NCBI GenBank assembly: GCA_944474755.1
Contig: OX104115.1
Span: forward strand, 63,740,648-63,804,647
Direction of reading: 5' to 3'
DNA from: Limnoperna fortunei
Lineage: Eukaryota; Mollusca; Bivalvia; Mytilida; Modiolidae
Length of the DNA stretch: 64,000 nucleotides
The translations under genes were made by a program, and so were the position numbers. Shown in pieces: positions 11,605 to 24,142 of this stretch; within the stretch, counting starts at the first letter, position 1, and each line of letters opens with the position of its first letter. The notes under the pieces are model-generated. The model was not told where the DNA came from, searched no databases, and was given only the letters and a program-made list of their open reading frames with translations.

Positions 11605-11865
11605 TTTATTATTTAGGATAAGGACTATAACAAGGGAGATAATTACCTTTATGTCATAAAAACAAATAAAGGTGGGTTTATTATGTAGGATAAAGATAAT
11701 TACAGGGAAAGTGATAATTTACTTAAAAAGTACAAATAAGGATAACATAAACAAGTAAAGTATATTTATTTTGTGGAATAAGGACTATAATAGAGAAAAT
11801 AATTCGCAAAATGTACAGATAAGGACAACACGAAAATAAGCAAGGTATATTTATTGTGTTAGATT
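11605..11865. repeat. ~85-bp tandem repeat, inverted relative to 1545-1855
   Basis: Three units of TATTATTTAGGATAAGGAC, GGGAGATAATTA and AAACAAATAA, the reverse complement of the 1.5-kb array. Confidence 0.65.
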
Positions 11866-12202
11866 TATCATGTCATATAATCCTGTTAAATTCCAAATTC
11901 TTTAAATGGTTTGATCAGGGACTATCTATACTATAGACTGTTCCTGGTGTGATATACAAAAATCTGAATGTACGAAAAAACCGCAGAACATCACAAACGA
12001 CAATGTTTTGAGACGGTTATATAAATTTAATTTTTATCCTTACAACATTTGTAAAATAAACTTAAAAACAGATTTAGTTGTCAAAAAAGATTAACAATGG
12101 TTCAGGCGTCAAAAATGATTAACAAACTTTTTCGGTGATGTCATAAAAAGGCCTTATGACCCTATACGGGTATGTCCATATATGGCCTCCACCTAACCTC
12201 CC

Positions 12203-12290
12203 TGTGTTTTTAGGTTGAATGAAACACCATACACTATACTACTTTTACTGCTTTGATTGGTGAGACACTGTCCCTGGAACTATTTGCAAT
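12203..12290 (+). repeat. Dispersed repeat, plus copy
   Basis: Counterpart of 1290-1400: CCTAACCTCCCTGTGTTTTT to GATTGGTGAGACAC. Confidence 0.6.
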
Positions 12291-12468
12291 AATTAGTTAG
12301 TCGATAATAAACATCCTCTTCATTTCTTCTTGCACTAGATGTGGAAGCAAAATTTACTTGACTTTTGTATTTATACCAGTAGATGAGATCTTGCGATATT
12401 CACTCAATGAAGTTTGCATAGCAAAGTAAGAAAGTATTGCTTTTTGATAGCATTATATCTGCAATACC

Positions 12469-12737
12469 GGGGCCTCGGTGGCCGAGTGGTCAAGGTAGTT
12501 CGTCTACTATTGATCACGTGGTCTGTCAACACTGAGATTGCGGGTTCGATTCTCACTGCAGGCAGGGTGTACTCGACTCCAATCTTAATTGACAAGGATT
12601 GCCAGTTTTCCTACCGCAGGTCGGGGGTTCTCTCCGGGTACTCCGGCTTCCTCCCCCAATAAAAAACTGGACGCCATGAAATAGCTGAAAAATTGCTGAA
12701 AGTGGCGTTAAAACACCATTCAAACAAACAAACAAAC
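12469..12737 (+). mobile_element. SINE copy 4, full length with target duplication
   Basis: Begins GGGGCCTCGGTGGCCGAGTG (A box), has GCGGGTTCGATTCTCACT (B box), the conserved CGGGTACTCCGGCTTCCTCC body and a (CAAA)n tail. CTGCAATACC flanks it at 12459-12468 and 12738-12747, a 10-bp target-site duplication. This is the best reference copy in the window. Confidence 0.95.
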
Positions 12738-13270
12738 CTGCAATACCACATGCAACAATTGATTGATTTCTTAAATGGTTATTTGACATCTAGCCAATAC
12801 TATCTCACCAATATCTAGTACTAGAAAGAGCTAGTTAACATGCATATACCAGTTTGTTTAATGGGATAGGCAGATATCGACTACCATTGAGAAGGTATAG
12901 ATTTGGGTAGAGACGGAGAATTTCGCCTTTTGTTGCAGATAAAATATGCCTATGGACATAAACGGTAAACACATGTGATTTTTAACGTGCAAGGAACGTG
13001 CCATCTAAAATCTTTAACTCACAAGGTTTTGATCAATCTTTTTCCCTCATAACTTGATAATCCTCATCAAGAGTGGAATGTGATGAAAGGCCTATGGTTT
13101 TAATCGTGCGACAACATATATGTTGAAATGTCTCTAAACCAAATAATTTAGTATAATCTATCTAGATAGATGCTAGGAATCGAATATTTAATTTTTTATA
13201 AGTAATCAAGCGTTATATGGGCATTGTCTAGCAACCCCACAGTACGAATTAGTCAATATAATGGCTATGG

Positions 13271-15232
13271 TCAAAAACATTTATGTGGACGTCAAAGAGG
13301 ACATTCGTACTTAACAAGCCCTCGTTTCACAAAAGAGTACGACTTATGACCAGTCGTAACATTTATGTGGACGTCAAAGAGGACATTCTTACTTAACTAG
13401 CCTTGTTTAACAAAGAGTACGACTTATGACCAGTCGTAACATTTATGTGGACTTCAAAGAGGACATTCTTACTTAACTAGCCCTCGTTTAACAAAAGAGT
13501 ACGACTTATGACCAGTCGTAACATTTATGTGGACGTCAAAGAGGACATTCTTACTTGACTAGCCCTTGCTGCACAAAAGAGTACGACTTATGACCAGTCG
13601 TAACATTTATGTGGACGTCAAAGAGGACATTTTTACTTGACTAGCCCTCACTGCACAAAAGAGTACGACTTATGACCATTTTTAACATTGATGTGGACGT
13701 CAATGAGGACATTCTTACTTAACTAGCCCTCGTTTAACAAAATAGTACGACTTATGACCAGTCGTAACATTTATGTGGACGTCAAAGAGGACATTCTTAC
13801 TTGACTAGCCCTCGCTGCACAAAAGAGTACGACATGACCAGTCGTTACATTTATGAGGACGTCAAAGAGGACATTCTAACTTAACTAGCCCCCGTTTCAC
13901 AAAAGATTACGTCTTATGACCATTTTTAACATTGATGTGGACGTCAAAGAGGACATTCTTAACTAGCCCTCGTTTATCAAAAGAGTACGACTTATGACCG
14001 GTCGTTACATTTATGTGGACGTCACAGAGGACATTCTTACTTAAATAACCCCTGTTTAACAAAAGAGTACGACTTATGGCCAGTCGTAACATTTATGTGG
14101 ACGTCAAAGAGGACATTCTTACTTAACTAGACCTCGTTTAACAAAAGAGTATGACTTATGACCAGTCGTAACATTTATGTGGACTTCAAACATGACATTT
14201 TTACTTAACTAGCCCTCGTTTCACAAAAGAGTACGACTTATGACCTGTCGTAACATTTATGTGGACGTCAAAGAGGACATTCTAACTTAACTAACCCCAG
14301 TTTCACAAAAGAGTACGACTTATGACCAGTCGTAACATTTATGTGGACGTCAAAGAGGACATTCTTACTTAACTAGCCCTCGTTTCACAAAAGAGTACGT
14401 GTTATGACCATTCGTAACATTTATGTGGACGTCAAAGAGGACATTCTTACTTAACTAGCCCTCGTTTCACAAAAGAGTACGACTTATGACCATTCGTAAC
14501 ATTTATGTGGACGTCAAAGAGGACATTCTTACTTTACTAGCCCTCGCTTAACAAAAGAGTACGTCTTATGACCAGTAGTAACATTTATGTGGACGTCAAA
14601 GAGGACATTCTTACTTAACTAGCCCTCGTTTCACAAAAGAGTACGACTTATGACCATTCGTAACATTTATGTGGACGTCAAAGAGGACATTCTTACTTAA
14701 CTATCCCTCGTTTCACATAAGAGTACGACTTATGACCAGTAGTAACATTTATGGGGACGTCAAAGAGGACATTCTTACTTAACTAGCCCTCGTTTCACAA
14801 AAGAGTACGACTTATGACCAGTAGTAACATTTATGTGGACGTCAAAGAGAACATTTTTTACTTAACTAGCCCTCGTTTCACAAAAGAGTACGACTTATGA
14901 CCAGTCGTAACATTTATGGGGACGTCAAAGAGGACATTCTTACTTAACTAGCCCTCGTTTCACAAAAGAGTACGACTTATGACCAGTCGTAACATTTATG
15001 TGGACGTCAAAGAGGACATTCTTACTTAACTAGCCCTCGTTTCACAAAAGAGTACGACTTATGACCAGTCGTAACATTTATGTGGACGTCAAAGAGGACA
15101 TTAACCAGCCCTCGTTTCACAAAAAGAGTACGACTTATGACCAGTCGTAACATTTATGTGGACGTCAAAGAGGACATTCTTACTTAACCAGCCCTCGTTT
15201 CACAAAAAGAGTACGACTTATGACCAGGTCGT
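13271..15232. repeat. 82-bp satellite array, about 24 units
   Basis: Head-to-tail units of 82 bp, for example CATTTATGTGGACGTCAAAG, AGGACATTCTTAC, TTAACTAGCCCTCGTTTCAC, AAAAGAGTACGACTTATGACC. Each unit contains TACGACT-TATGACC-AGTCGTA, a 7-bp-arm inverted repeat, and the palindrome GACGTC. Units on the right are more uniform than those on the left. As 82 is not a multiple of three, the ORFs inside are accidental. No spacers of unique sequence exist, so it is not a CRISPR array. Confidence 0.95.
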
Positions 15233-16998
15233 ATGTTGTTTGGTTTGTACAAGATTTATGACTTGTCGCAAGTCGTTCGACATTATTTGAAACAGTGCGA
15301 TGATTTTCAAAAAACATTCAACTTTTTCAAAGCATTTCTTTCAACTTTCATAATGACAACATTCCACGACTTGTTATTTAACCCACCTTTTTGAAATGCC
15401 GAATACCAAGTAAGGACATTGCTGTAGTTTGCTTCATTTTTATTTTTGGTTTAAAAGATTGTTCCGATTTTGATTTGTGGATTTTCTTTTTGACACATTC
15501 CGTTGTGTTCGGTATTTTGTTATTACCTCCATTAGTTTACTTTACCTTATTCCACCAATCGGTTATATCCGAGGAAGGCTTTCATGTATCCTTCATTTAT
15601 TACTTGAAAGCAGAACCCTAGCTCACTCACGCACAATGCGATATATGAAAGTCTCCTAAAATGGCGAAAAGCCAAACGTTCAACATTTTGTTAATATTTA
15701 GAAGCACTAGAGAAAATCATTACCTGTTGTTAAATTTTAATGCATCACAATTGTATCTTGTATATAATGCGTAGGAAATATTGTTTGACATTTTCATATT
15801 TGCGCTGATTTTGTCCCTCGACCCCAATATTATGAAACGCAGTTTAGTTGTCAAGTTATTTTTGCCTCCGTTAACCTTGAACGAATTACTTGAATTTTTA
15901 ATACATGATTAATAAAGTGGAGTCAAGTACTATGCCAAACCAGTATATTATTAATAATACTGCGTCTTTTGTATAAAAAAGTACTCTTATAATTAGAAAT
16001 ACTGTCATTGTATATGAATGGTATTTTCGACATTCTATCAAATCACTAAGTCCCCAACATTATTTGTATATGCTGGAAAAAACACATGTACTTACGTTAA
16101 AGCTCAACAACATTAACTGTGAGTTTCCATAGAATAATTGTCCAATCAAAATACACAGGAAAGAAAATGACCACCCAATGCTTTACTATTCGGTAGTGCA
16201 ATCGTGGCATGTTGTCCAATTATTAAATAGTTGTAGTTTTAATTCCTTTTATACTTTTGTGTTATCATTATTTTTTAACAAATATAATTTAAACAAACAA
16301 AACCTCTAACCAAAAGGTAAACGTCGTGTCCTATTAGTTTTCTTCGTAAAAGAGTGTTAATTTAGAACCTAAATTTATAGAAGTGTACAATTGTCAATTT
16401 AGTTGAAGCAGTAAAAATGCTTGCAAACAAGGAACAGTATTTGCATTTTTGATCAATTTTATAATTTTGAATAGCCTTCGCTTTGATTTCACTTGACGGT
16501 TCATACAATAAAAAGTTGCAAATTACAATAGCTTCCATTTTTGAGTTATTCTATTTATCGAATATTCTATCTATATATTTCAATTATAAAAAGCTGAAAA
16601 ATAGAATTTGTCAGTGTCATCCATTAATATTTAAAAGACCACAATGCGCGTTTTATAATATTGCTTAATTCAAAGTTGTCTATGATCTGCCGTATTTTTA
16701 GTTAAATTTTTATTTATCTCCTTTTTACGATATGTGTATGTTCTCTAAATCATCAGCGAAACAAGGTGTTACTTCACGTAAGCAGTCTCCTACTCGCCAG
16801 CCTGCTTTAGATTGTTTGTTTGAGCCACATTAATATTAAATTTGAAAATAGGTTTCCGAAGTGTTATAGTGACAATAGACTAGATGCGTATTAAAAAGTG
16901 TAAGGTTTCTTTAAGTTTGCAAATCAGTTCAATACGCAATACAACAGACGGATTCAGTGCACGGAAATACATTTTACTTCCTGTTTATTACATGGGTT
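15233..16998. other. Gene-free AT-rich stretch
   Basis: Short ORFs (15391-15659, 16483-16668) lack recognisable domains and splice context. Nothing else seen. Confidence 0.5.
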
Positions 16999-17000
16999 AC

Positions 17001-17060
17001 TTAATATAAATTCTAAATTTTCTGCTAGGTAACATTTGACTGAGAGCTTTGTCAGAAATT
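17001..17060 (+). promoter_or_regulatory. Candidate core promoter and non-coding exon 1
   Basis: TTAATATAAATT (17001-17012) is TATA-like, and about 30 bp further a non-coding exon would end at 17060 with a strong donor (ATT|GTAAGTATG). Exon 1 has no usable ATG. No clear NF-kappaB site was spotted nearby. Confidence 0.45.
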
Positions 17061-17273
17061 GTAAGTATGATTTTTTTTATTTTGTTTAAGAGCATAAAAC
17101 ATTTAATACCGTTTGTCCAGCAAGAAACAAGAGAAAGCAATGCGTCATACTAATGCGAGTGTTTTATTATTGTGTTGGATAACTATTTTGTTCGTCATCA
17201 GTGTAAGGGCAATCTAATTTAACTATTCTTTATTAAGCAATCTAACCGTATCATTTTTCTTACAGGAAAAACC

Positions 17274-20200
17274 ATGTTCGCATCAGTATACATCGTTTTA
17301 ATCATCTTTGGTAAGTACATTAACGTGCTTCTTTAAAATAGTGATTAGTGTAGATTTTTATTAGATCGAAATAATATTGTAGATAGACATGCCGAGATCA
17401 TTACTTCTTTTTCGCGAAAACATAGAACAATGAAATATTTTCCTTTTATTTAATATTCAAGTTTTTGTATCATAATTATAATTTTGTTTTATGTTCTTTT
17501 TCAATACTCTTGTTGGGGGTTGTCAGGTGCAAACATGGAAAACCCGACCGCGGACCACGGAAACGTGGTTGGAGAGTGCCACGCTCCATGCACGCTAAAG
17601 ACCACTTTGTGCAGATTTCGATAAGAGTAAACTCGTTGTAGCCGCTACAATATGCAGAATTTTACGCCCCCACATACTGTTTACTTTTCCAGTGAAATTC
17701 AACATTTCTGTCCGTTGGTCAATTTTTTCGAATTTATATACTGTATTTTTAATTTGTTTTCCTTCTTAATAAAGCTGAAATACCGTCCGCTGGACGTAAA
17801 GCAAACATTTAATAAATAAATCATACAATTAATCACTCATAACTACTTATATATCTGATTGAAGAATCTTCTTATATTTTGGAATTTTGTTTAGCTTGGT
17901 AAATAATGCATTTGATCAAACTTCATTGTTATTATATATGTTGCTTGCAATAATGACATAAACATACTACTAGCAAAACACCTATTCTCCGTTAATCTGT
18001 CCCTATTGCCTAGTGTTGTGTCCCGTAAAAATTTACAAAAACCTATTAAAAATTTTAACAATTGGAGTGTTTTCTTGGCCAATACAATCATGAATTTACG
18101 TTTATAACCAAACCTGCGGCTTAGATGTTTGTGTGAATTGTCACAATTACATCCAAAACACTACAATTTTATAGTAAACCTCCTGTCGCCAACCACATAG
18201 GTAAATTTGAAAAAAGGCACACAAAAATTCCATGCAAATACTTTTAGACTTTAATAAATTTTTACACTTAAATATATTAATAGTTTTTATATTTTAAAAA
18301 GTTGTTGTATGCCCTCCATCTTGTTAAAAGATGTAACACATTAAAACGTGTCGTCAAAAATCATCAAGCTACGTTACTGTTAGATAAAGAATGCAGTATG
18401 TTTGCATACATTGTAACAATGTTTCTCCATATAGCAGAAAATATTCAGACGATAAAACATTGCCACATTTAGTTTAAAAGAATTGATTGTTGCTTCAAAC
18501 AAAAAAATAAAGTACACAAAATGATCATACCGAAATTAGTTTTTTAAGAGCGTAAGCTACGTTCCACTTGTGATTGAATTATACTTGTTTCTGTTTGTTT
18601 CTAATACTTACCGTCGACAAATAATATCTATAAAAAGAAATGCAACCCTCCAAAAAGATTTCGTTTGCTTAAAGTAGAACAGAAATCTGCAATATTACAA
18701 CTTGTTGTAATTTACGTTCCGTAAGCTACGTTACATAAAGTGTGAAAACTAAATTGACGATTTCGTGTCTGGCGGAAAAAGTAAACAAATTTCTTCAAAA
18801 ACATAAATCAAGAAAGAAATAAATGTGAGGCCAAGCCAAGAAAATGTTCTAGCTCCATGAACAAGCCGTCAAGAATTGTATTCAGAAGTATAAGCCCTAG
18901 TTTACTACTCCACGACTACTCACAGTAAAACTTTAATTACCAGATACAAAATGTTCGTGTTTTACATTTAATTAACTCGATAATGTCCAAAATTTTACTT
19001 TTTTACATTTCTATAACAAATTTCAGTATATTGCAATTTCAATTCTTTTTTTTTTAATTTGAAAGCTAAGTTACCGAAAAATATGTCAACAAGAAAAATG
19101 TAATGAAATTTTCTTTAAAAAAATAATTCTTTGTTGAAACGACTTATTTTGATACATTTCCTTTTTACACATATAAAGCTCAAAAGACACATTGATCATT
19201 ATATTGGTCCAAAATATCTTTCCTTTTATCATAATGTATGATTACCTCTTAATTGTTAAATATATCTTGCCTTTATTGGTATGTTATGTTTATTTCATAT
19301 AAAATTTGTTTTTAACAGTTGGATTGGACCAGAAACAATGGCCTTTATTTTATCTATAACATTCAGATAGTTTTCAAATTGTATATCTGTAATGTAATGT
19401 ATGTGACTCCTCTAGGGTATTCTACGTTACAACAGTTATTTAGGAAAGAAAATTTTAAATGTGGAAGTTATGTTCTTAAATACAGTTGAGTCAAATTGCC
19501 ATGTATAGTGGTATGATTTAAACTTTTATTATGTAAATTATTCAAATTAAATTACTTTAAGCTAAAATTTTGAACATGCATTTATATTATTTCACCAAAA
19601 AATCACAAAAGTTCTTGATGCTGCCAAAGTTATGACTGAATATTAAATGTAACAACTCTATTGAGAGAGTAGAACCATTCGATAACTTAAAGTCAAATTA
19701 ATAAATACAAAAGTAATACTTATTATTCATCTTTCTCTTCGAACGCACATATATGTTATGAAATCGTTTCCACGTAGCTTACAATGGTCTTTCGGGAGGC
19801 TAATGGTATACAGCTGTACACATTTTATTTGTTCTGCCCGAGTCATAAAAGTTTACCTCAACATTCCTGAACAGTAGTTCTTTTAGAAAAAAAAACAAAT
19901 AGTTTCATTCTGTGAGATTGCATTGTTAAATGTTATTTTTCTGCAAATGTCGTCTTAACGGAGAATAGGTGAATATGTAAAAAATATATATTGCAATCGT
20001 CCTTTCAAAGCAGCATAAATGCATTTACGCAATATTTTTGTGAAATACATTAAGTTACCGTACATTGTCTGTTGTCTCAAATATTATTGACAGGGGAAAC
20101 TGAATCCAGGACGCCTTCATTCCATTCTGCGACACAATTTATTCTAGTAGTATGAAATTGAAAAAGCACGCTTCTGACACTTCGAACTCTTTTGTATTAA

Positions 20201-21701
20201 GATTCTACTATTTTAATGATTTTGATGACACGTGCGGATTACCGTTAATTCAGAATACGCTCGTAACTGTGTTGAATTTATTTGAACATAATGTAATAAA
20301 TTCATGGATTCCCGATATAAGTTTAAATGTTGAACTTAGCTTTGAAAGAAAACAAATAATTATGTGCCACGTGATTAAACAGCGTAATATAAATTGCAGC
20401 ATAAACATAATGTAAATGTATTGACTTGACACAAAGAACAATATTAGAAATCGGCAGAGCCTTGCGTTTTCCCTGTTTTTATGACTCACATTTATATGGT
20501 TTTATGTCTAGTAAATGCGCTAACAATATATACATGTGTGTTGTAGCTCTGGCGATAACTGATAGTGCAGCCCGTAAGTGTTTTTTGTTGTTGTTATGTT
20601 TAATTAATAGCATACGTAACGTAATATCATAACTTTTGTAATATAAAACTAACAAATCGTTCCACGTACAGAAACTTTGCGGGTAGATTTTTGTTTGGAA
20701 ACGAAAAGCAGCGACTTAACTTTATCATACTTTTTAGGGCACCATAACAACATTTAGGATTAGCTTATTATGCTATAAAAATATAAATTAAGCAATTATA
20801 GCTGGAAAAATGTCTGACTCTTTTTTGATAGAGGTACCACTTTATTAGAGTTTGTTCAATGCTAAAAAGGCAAATTAATTTTTAGAACATGTTGAATACG
20901 TTGCCTTAAGAAAAAAAAAAAAAAACAATAATTAAATATAGACGTACCAAGGATTAACTGCCATATGAAATTGTTGGCTTTTACCCTATAGGTGACCCCG
21001 CATGTGATAGGTATTGCAGTCGCGGTGGATGTAAAGGATGGTATGGAGCTTGTAAGGGATATTGTTACTGCTATGGTGTACGTATATTGAAATGCGCCAA
21101 ATAAAGACAAAAACAATATTTATTATAATATACAGATAGCCATATTAGAATATAACAAAAAGATAGACTGACGCTTAGAATATTTCCGTACTATCTATAC
21201 GGTTTAAAACATTATATATAAAAATTAAATAATAAAGATTTGATCATTTTGAAATTTCGAAAATTATTTTAATTTTAAGGTTTTTCTGTTTTCAAGGTCT
21301 AGATAGCCTTAGCCGGATTTGGTATAACGTTTTGGAATTTTGGCGATGAAAGCTCTGCATCATCTTATTCATTTGGATTTTAAATATTGGTTGGGTTTGA
21401 GCATCACTGATGAGTCTTAATTAGACGAAACGCGGGTCTGGCGTAGTAAATTCTATTAACCTTGGTATCTTTGATGACATTTTATTTAATATAGCAAAAT
21501 GTTCCGTTCAGTGTAACGATTGTTGAATTCAAAGTATCACATCAACATGAAACAAAGCATCAAAAATACAACATAATTATTTTTATTACCTGTTAATTAA
21601 GTGGGTTTAGGACTAGAAAAATGTAGTAATATTTTCGTATGATATTGTCTTTTTTATTTTAGAGTGGATATGAACACCGATGTATCTACTGTGATTACTG
21701 A
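17274..21701 (+). CDS. Secreted eight-cysteine peptide, antimicrobial-like (four coding exons)
   Basis: Seen: coding exons 17274-17310 (MFASVYIVLIIF plus one base), 20547-20573 (ALAITDSAA), 20992-21077 and 21663-21701. Donors are GTAAGT, GTAAGT and GTACGT, acceptors TTGTAG, CTATAG and TTTTAG; phases 1, 1 and 0 join without a break. The product is about 62 residues: a signal peptide of ~21 ending at a small-residue AA site, then ~41 mature residues with cysteines spaced C-x3-C-x4-C-x6-C-x3-C-x-C-x8-C-x2-C, rich in G, Y and R. Known: mussel myticins, mytilins and Mytilus defensins are eight-cysteine CS-alpha-beta peptides made in haemocytes from small multi-exon genes. The spacing here differs from all three. 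Inference: an extracellular or granule host-defence peptide; a toxin-like or signalling peptide is possible. A poly-A signal follows at 21750. Confidence 0.8.
17521..17660 (-). repeat. Dispersed mollusc repeat fragment in intron
   Basis: GC-richer than the surrounding intron. Its reverse complement matches 59960-60030 (ACTCTTATCGAA, ATCTTTAACGTGC-like), so it is repeat DNA rather than a private exon. Confidence 0.6.
17661..20546 (+). other. Long second intron, otherwise featureless
   Basis: About 2.9 kb of AT-rich DNA between the signal-peptide exons. Short ORFs at 17891-18091 and 20152-20415 show no domain or splice support. Confidence 0.5.
21297..21480 (+). repeat. Mussel-type dispersed repeat carrying a ribozyme motif
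   Basis: Contains GAGCATCACTGATGAGTCTT and GACGAAACGCGGGTCTGGCG, a sequence I recognise as very frequent in Mytilus DNA. It lies in the last intron of the cysteine-rich peptide gene, same strand. Confidence 0.7.
21401..21444 (+). ncRNA. Hammerhead ribozyme core, type I with minimal stem III
   Basis: Seen: CTGATGA (21407-21413), stem II GTCT/AGAC with loop TAATT (21414-21426), GAAA (21427-21430), then C-GCGG-G as a minimal stem III followed by U and the GTC cleavage triplet ending at 21438. Stem I is GCATCA (21401-21406) against TGGCGT (21439-21444), with wobbles and one mismatch; TTT/AAA pairing beyond an internal loop could extend it. Known: Schistosoma satellite and mollusc hammerheads share the GAAACGCGCGTC arrangement with a very short stem III. 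All core nucleotides appear present. Activity as a monomer is uncertain because such forms often need dimers or tertiary contacts. Confidence 0.7.
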
Positions 21702-21749
21702 TCGAAGATGTTCAATGTTGTCCCATATATTTGAATGGAATGAAATGTA

Positions 21750-21755
21750 AATAAA
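21750..21755 (+). terminator. Polyadenylation signal of the peptide gene
   Basis: AATAAA 49 bp after the TGA stop. A second AATAAA lies near 21825. Confidence 0.6.
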
Positions 21756-21775
21756 ATGTACAAAGTTTCATTTAA

Positions 21776-23951
21776 CTATTTGCTTAATTATGGCGTCTCT
21801 ATCTTCGCTGGTTAATTTAAAGAAATAAAAGTACTACCACATATGTTTAATTAACACATTAAGAAGTTGTAAGTTCATGTTTTGCCAGGAAATACATTAT
21901 TTTAGCAATTAAAAACATCTTTCACTGCTACAGAGAACTCAAAAACACGATTCTAAATAGTATTTATAATAGGAGAAACAAGGAAGATTAGTAGGCTATT
22001 AAATCGATTTAATAAAAGGATACTAAGACGAAGATCGACAGCTAATAGCCAAAGTGGTCCAAATGTTCATAAAGATAAAGCTATTGGTTCAATTAAGAGT
22101 CCAAACCCTAACGTCACATCACACAACAATTACGTGTTCATGAGTAAACTATAGGTTGATTAAGCAACCGCTTCCGAGCTGTATAAAGAGTAGCTGTTTG
22201 TTCCTGTAGATCGCCGCATGCAACGTCGCCACGTTATTGTCGCCGCATATGTTTTGTCCATTTACGTATCTGATTCCTGGCTGCCGCAGAAACATCCAAA
22301 AATATTTTATTGCACACATTGTAGTTATGGGTTCCAAAACATCATAGCACATGTTGCCTCTGCATTAACTTAATAATTATACTTTAAACCAATGTAGACG
22401 CGTGTTGGTCAAGTGCAACTCATAAGACACATCACCGTGAGAGTAAATACAGATCATGGAATTAATTAATTCTGAGGAAAATCCGTTCTACATTAGGCCT
22501 TAATTTCTCATAGACTAAAACCGACCCTTGTAATCATATGTGTCACTGCAGCCAGATCGTAAATGTTTTAATAACACGGTTCGCCCTTGATTGGCCAGTA
22601 CAGTCTTGACTTGTCCCAAATCAAGCAGTAACAATAAATTGTTATAAAATAAATTAATCGGCTCGCTCAGACATCTTTAAAATGCCCAATGGTAAGACGT
22701 CTAGATTAATAAAGTTAACTTCCTTTGTATCTTGGATGACTATCATGCATTTTTTGTTAAAATGCACAACATTCAAAAATAATAGCTCATTTCACTTTTA
22801 ACAAAAATACAATATTGTTTTACATACTCTTAAACTAAAGAACCTGTTTGATGCATTTATTGACAAGTAAATTCAATAATAATCAGTACTACGTGTCAAT
22901 GCTGAAATTGTTTTCTGATGATATCAAGTAATAAAACCATAACATAGTTGTAACAACAAATGCAACTTCTAGTGTTGAAACTTATAACTACAATTGCGTC
23001 AAAAGAAAAAGAAATAGTTGTTTCCTTTTAATGCACGACTGCTAATAGGGTATTAAAGATATTTTATATGGAAAAATATATAGAGAAATAGAAGTTGATC
23101 TAATGTCAGCTCTGAATATTTTTTATTCGTGGTTTATTAATTTTAATTAAACACTAAATAATGCAAAAAAGCAAGTTGTTTTAGTTACCTTAATACTACT
23201 TACCTGCACAAGCGCATCAGAGTGGGACATTTTTATCATTTATTATGTAGTAAAAAAATTCTCAAAAATTTAAAAATGTGACATCTTTAGATATATTCTC
23301 ACATACATTTCTACGCACAGAGGTTCAATAGACCATTCTATCTTGAATTCGGTGAATGAAATTGAAGGGTATCAAGATGTAGAACAATATTCTTGGGGAA
23401 AAAACATTTACAAACAATATTTTACTCTTATTGTTTAACTTCTAACAATCTAAACATCATTTGTGCGAATATTCTACTGTGTCATTTGTTTTACAAAAAA
23501 CATTTTTTTATAATATAAATGTAACAGTAATTAATGTAGTACCCTTCAAGAGCAATTTCTACTGAGGACAATGACTATATTTATGTCCAACTAATTGATT
23601 GAACATAAACTGTACGATTTCTTGATATAAAGTATAGAAAACCATCAGACCGACCGTGATAGTCCTTTCGCGGACTTACTGAGCAATACGCGGATGAATT
23701 TGTTTATATCATAATTTGAGAGTCCGCGATCAAGCTGCTGTCGATCGGAAGTTCACGCTTTCTATAATTGGTGTCAATCTCGGGCTTGTACATTTTGTGG
23801 AATCCATTCTATCTGCACTGTATTTTGTCACAGATTGATTTAATAAATAGCAACTTTAATATGTTTTAATTTTTTAAAACAAATAAGGTTTGAGACTTGA
23901 AAGTTTAGTAGTTATATCGGAGTCAAATACCCTCACCCCTTTTTGTCCAAG
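21776..23951. other. Gene-free AT-rich stretch
   Basis: One minus-strand ORF (22149-22352, 67 codons) has fairly balanced composition but no family that I recognise. Nothing else supported. Confidence 0.4.
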
Positions 23952-24142
23952 GGTCGAATATCTGCAAAACAATCTTAAAAGGGGTTATCTTTTAAGTTTC
24001 GTGTTAACAGAAAAGCAACACGCACGTGCGAAATTGTTGAGGTAGCAAATTTTAGCTCCTGGCCACAGTTGCAGTTTTGATGGCAGACTGAAAGGACAAA
24101 ACATATATAAAGCAGTATATAACTAAATTTAGAATCTATATT
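23952..24142 (+). repeat. Split direct repeat A1
   Basis: Shares AACAGAAAAGCAACA-like, TTGTTGAGGTAG and GGCCACAGTTGC with A2 at 28650-28838. Confidence 0.7.

Noticed and set aside
12469..12560. A tRNA gene, because A and B boxes are present
   Set aside because: No cloverleaf closes, and the sequence continues into a conserved SINE body with target duplication.
13907..14092. 60-residue ORF with repeated DVHINV on the minus strand
   Set aside because: Translation of satellite units; 82 bp is not a multiple of three, so the frame is not maintained.
13271..15232. CRISPR-like array
   Set aside because: Units are head-to-tail copies without unique spacers; this is a eukaryotic satellite.
17526..17623. 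Alternative second coding exon joining the first signal-peptide exon in phase and giving a short Cys-containing product
   Set aside because: The segment belongs to a dispersed repeat also found at 59960-60030, the acceptor tract is weak, and it ends in an early stop. The 20547 exon completes a far better signal peptide.
20152..20415. 87-residue ORF in the second intron of the peptide gene
   Set aside because: No recognisable domain, no start context and no splice partners.
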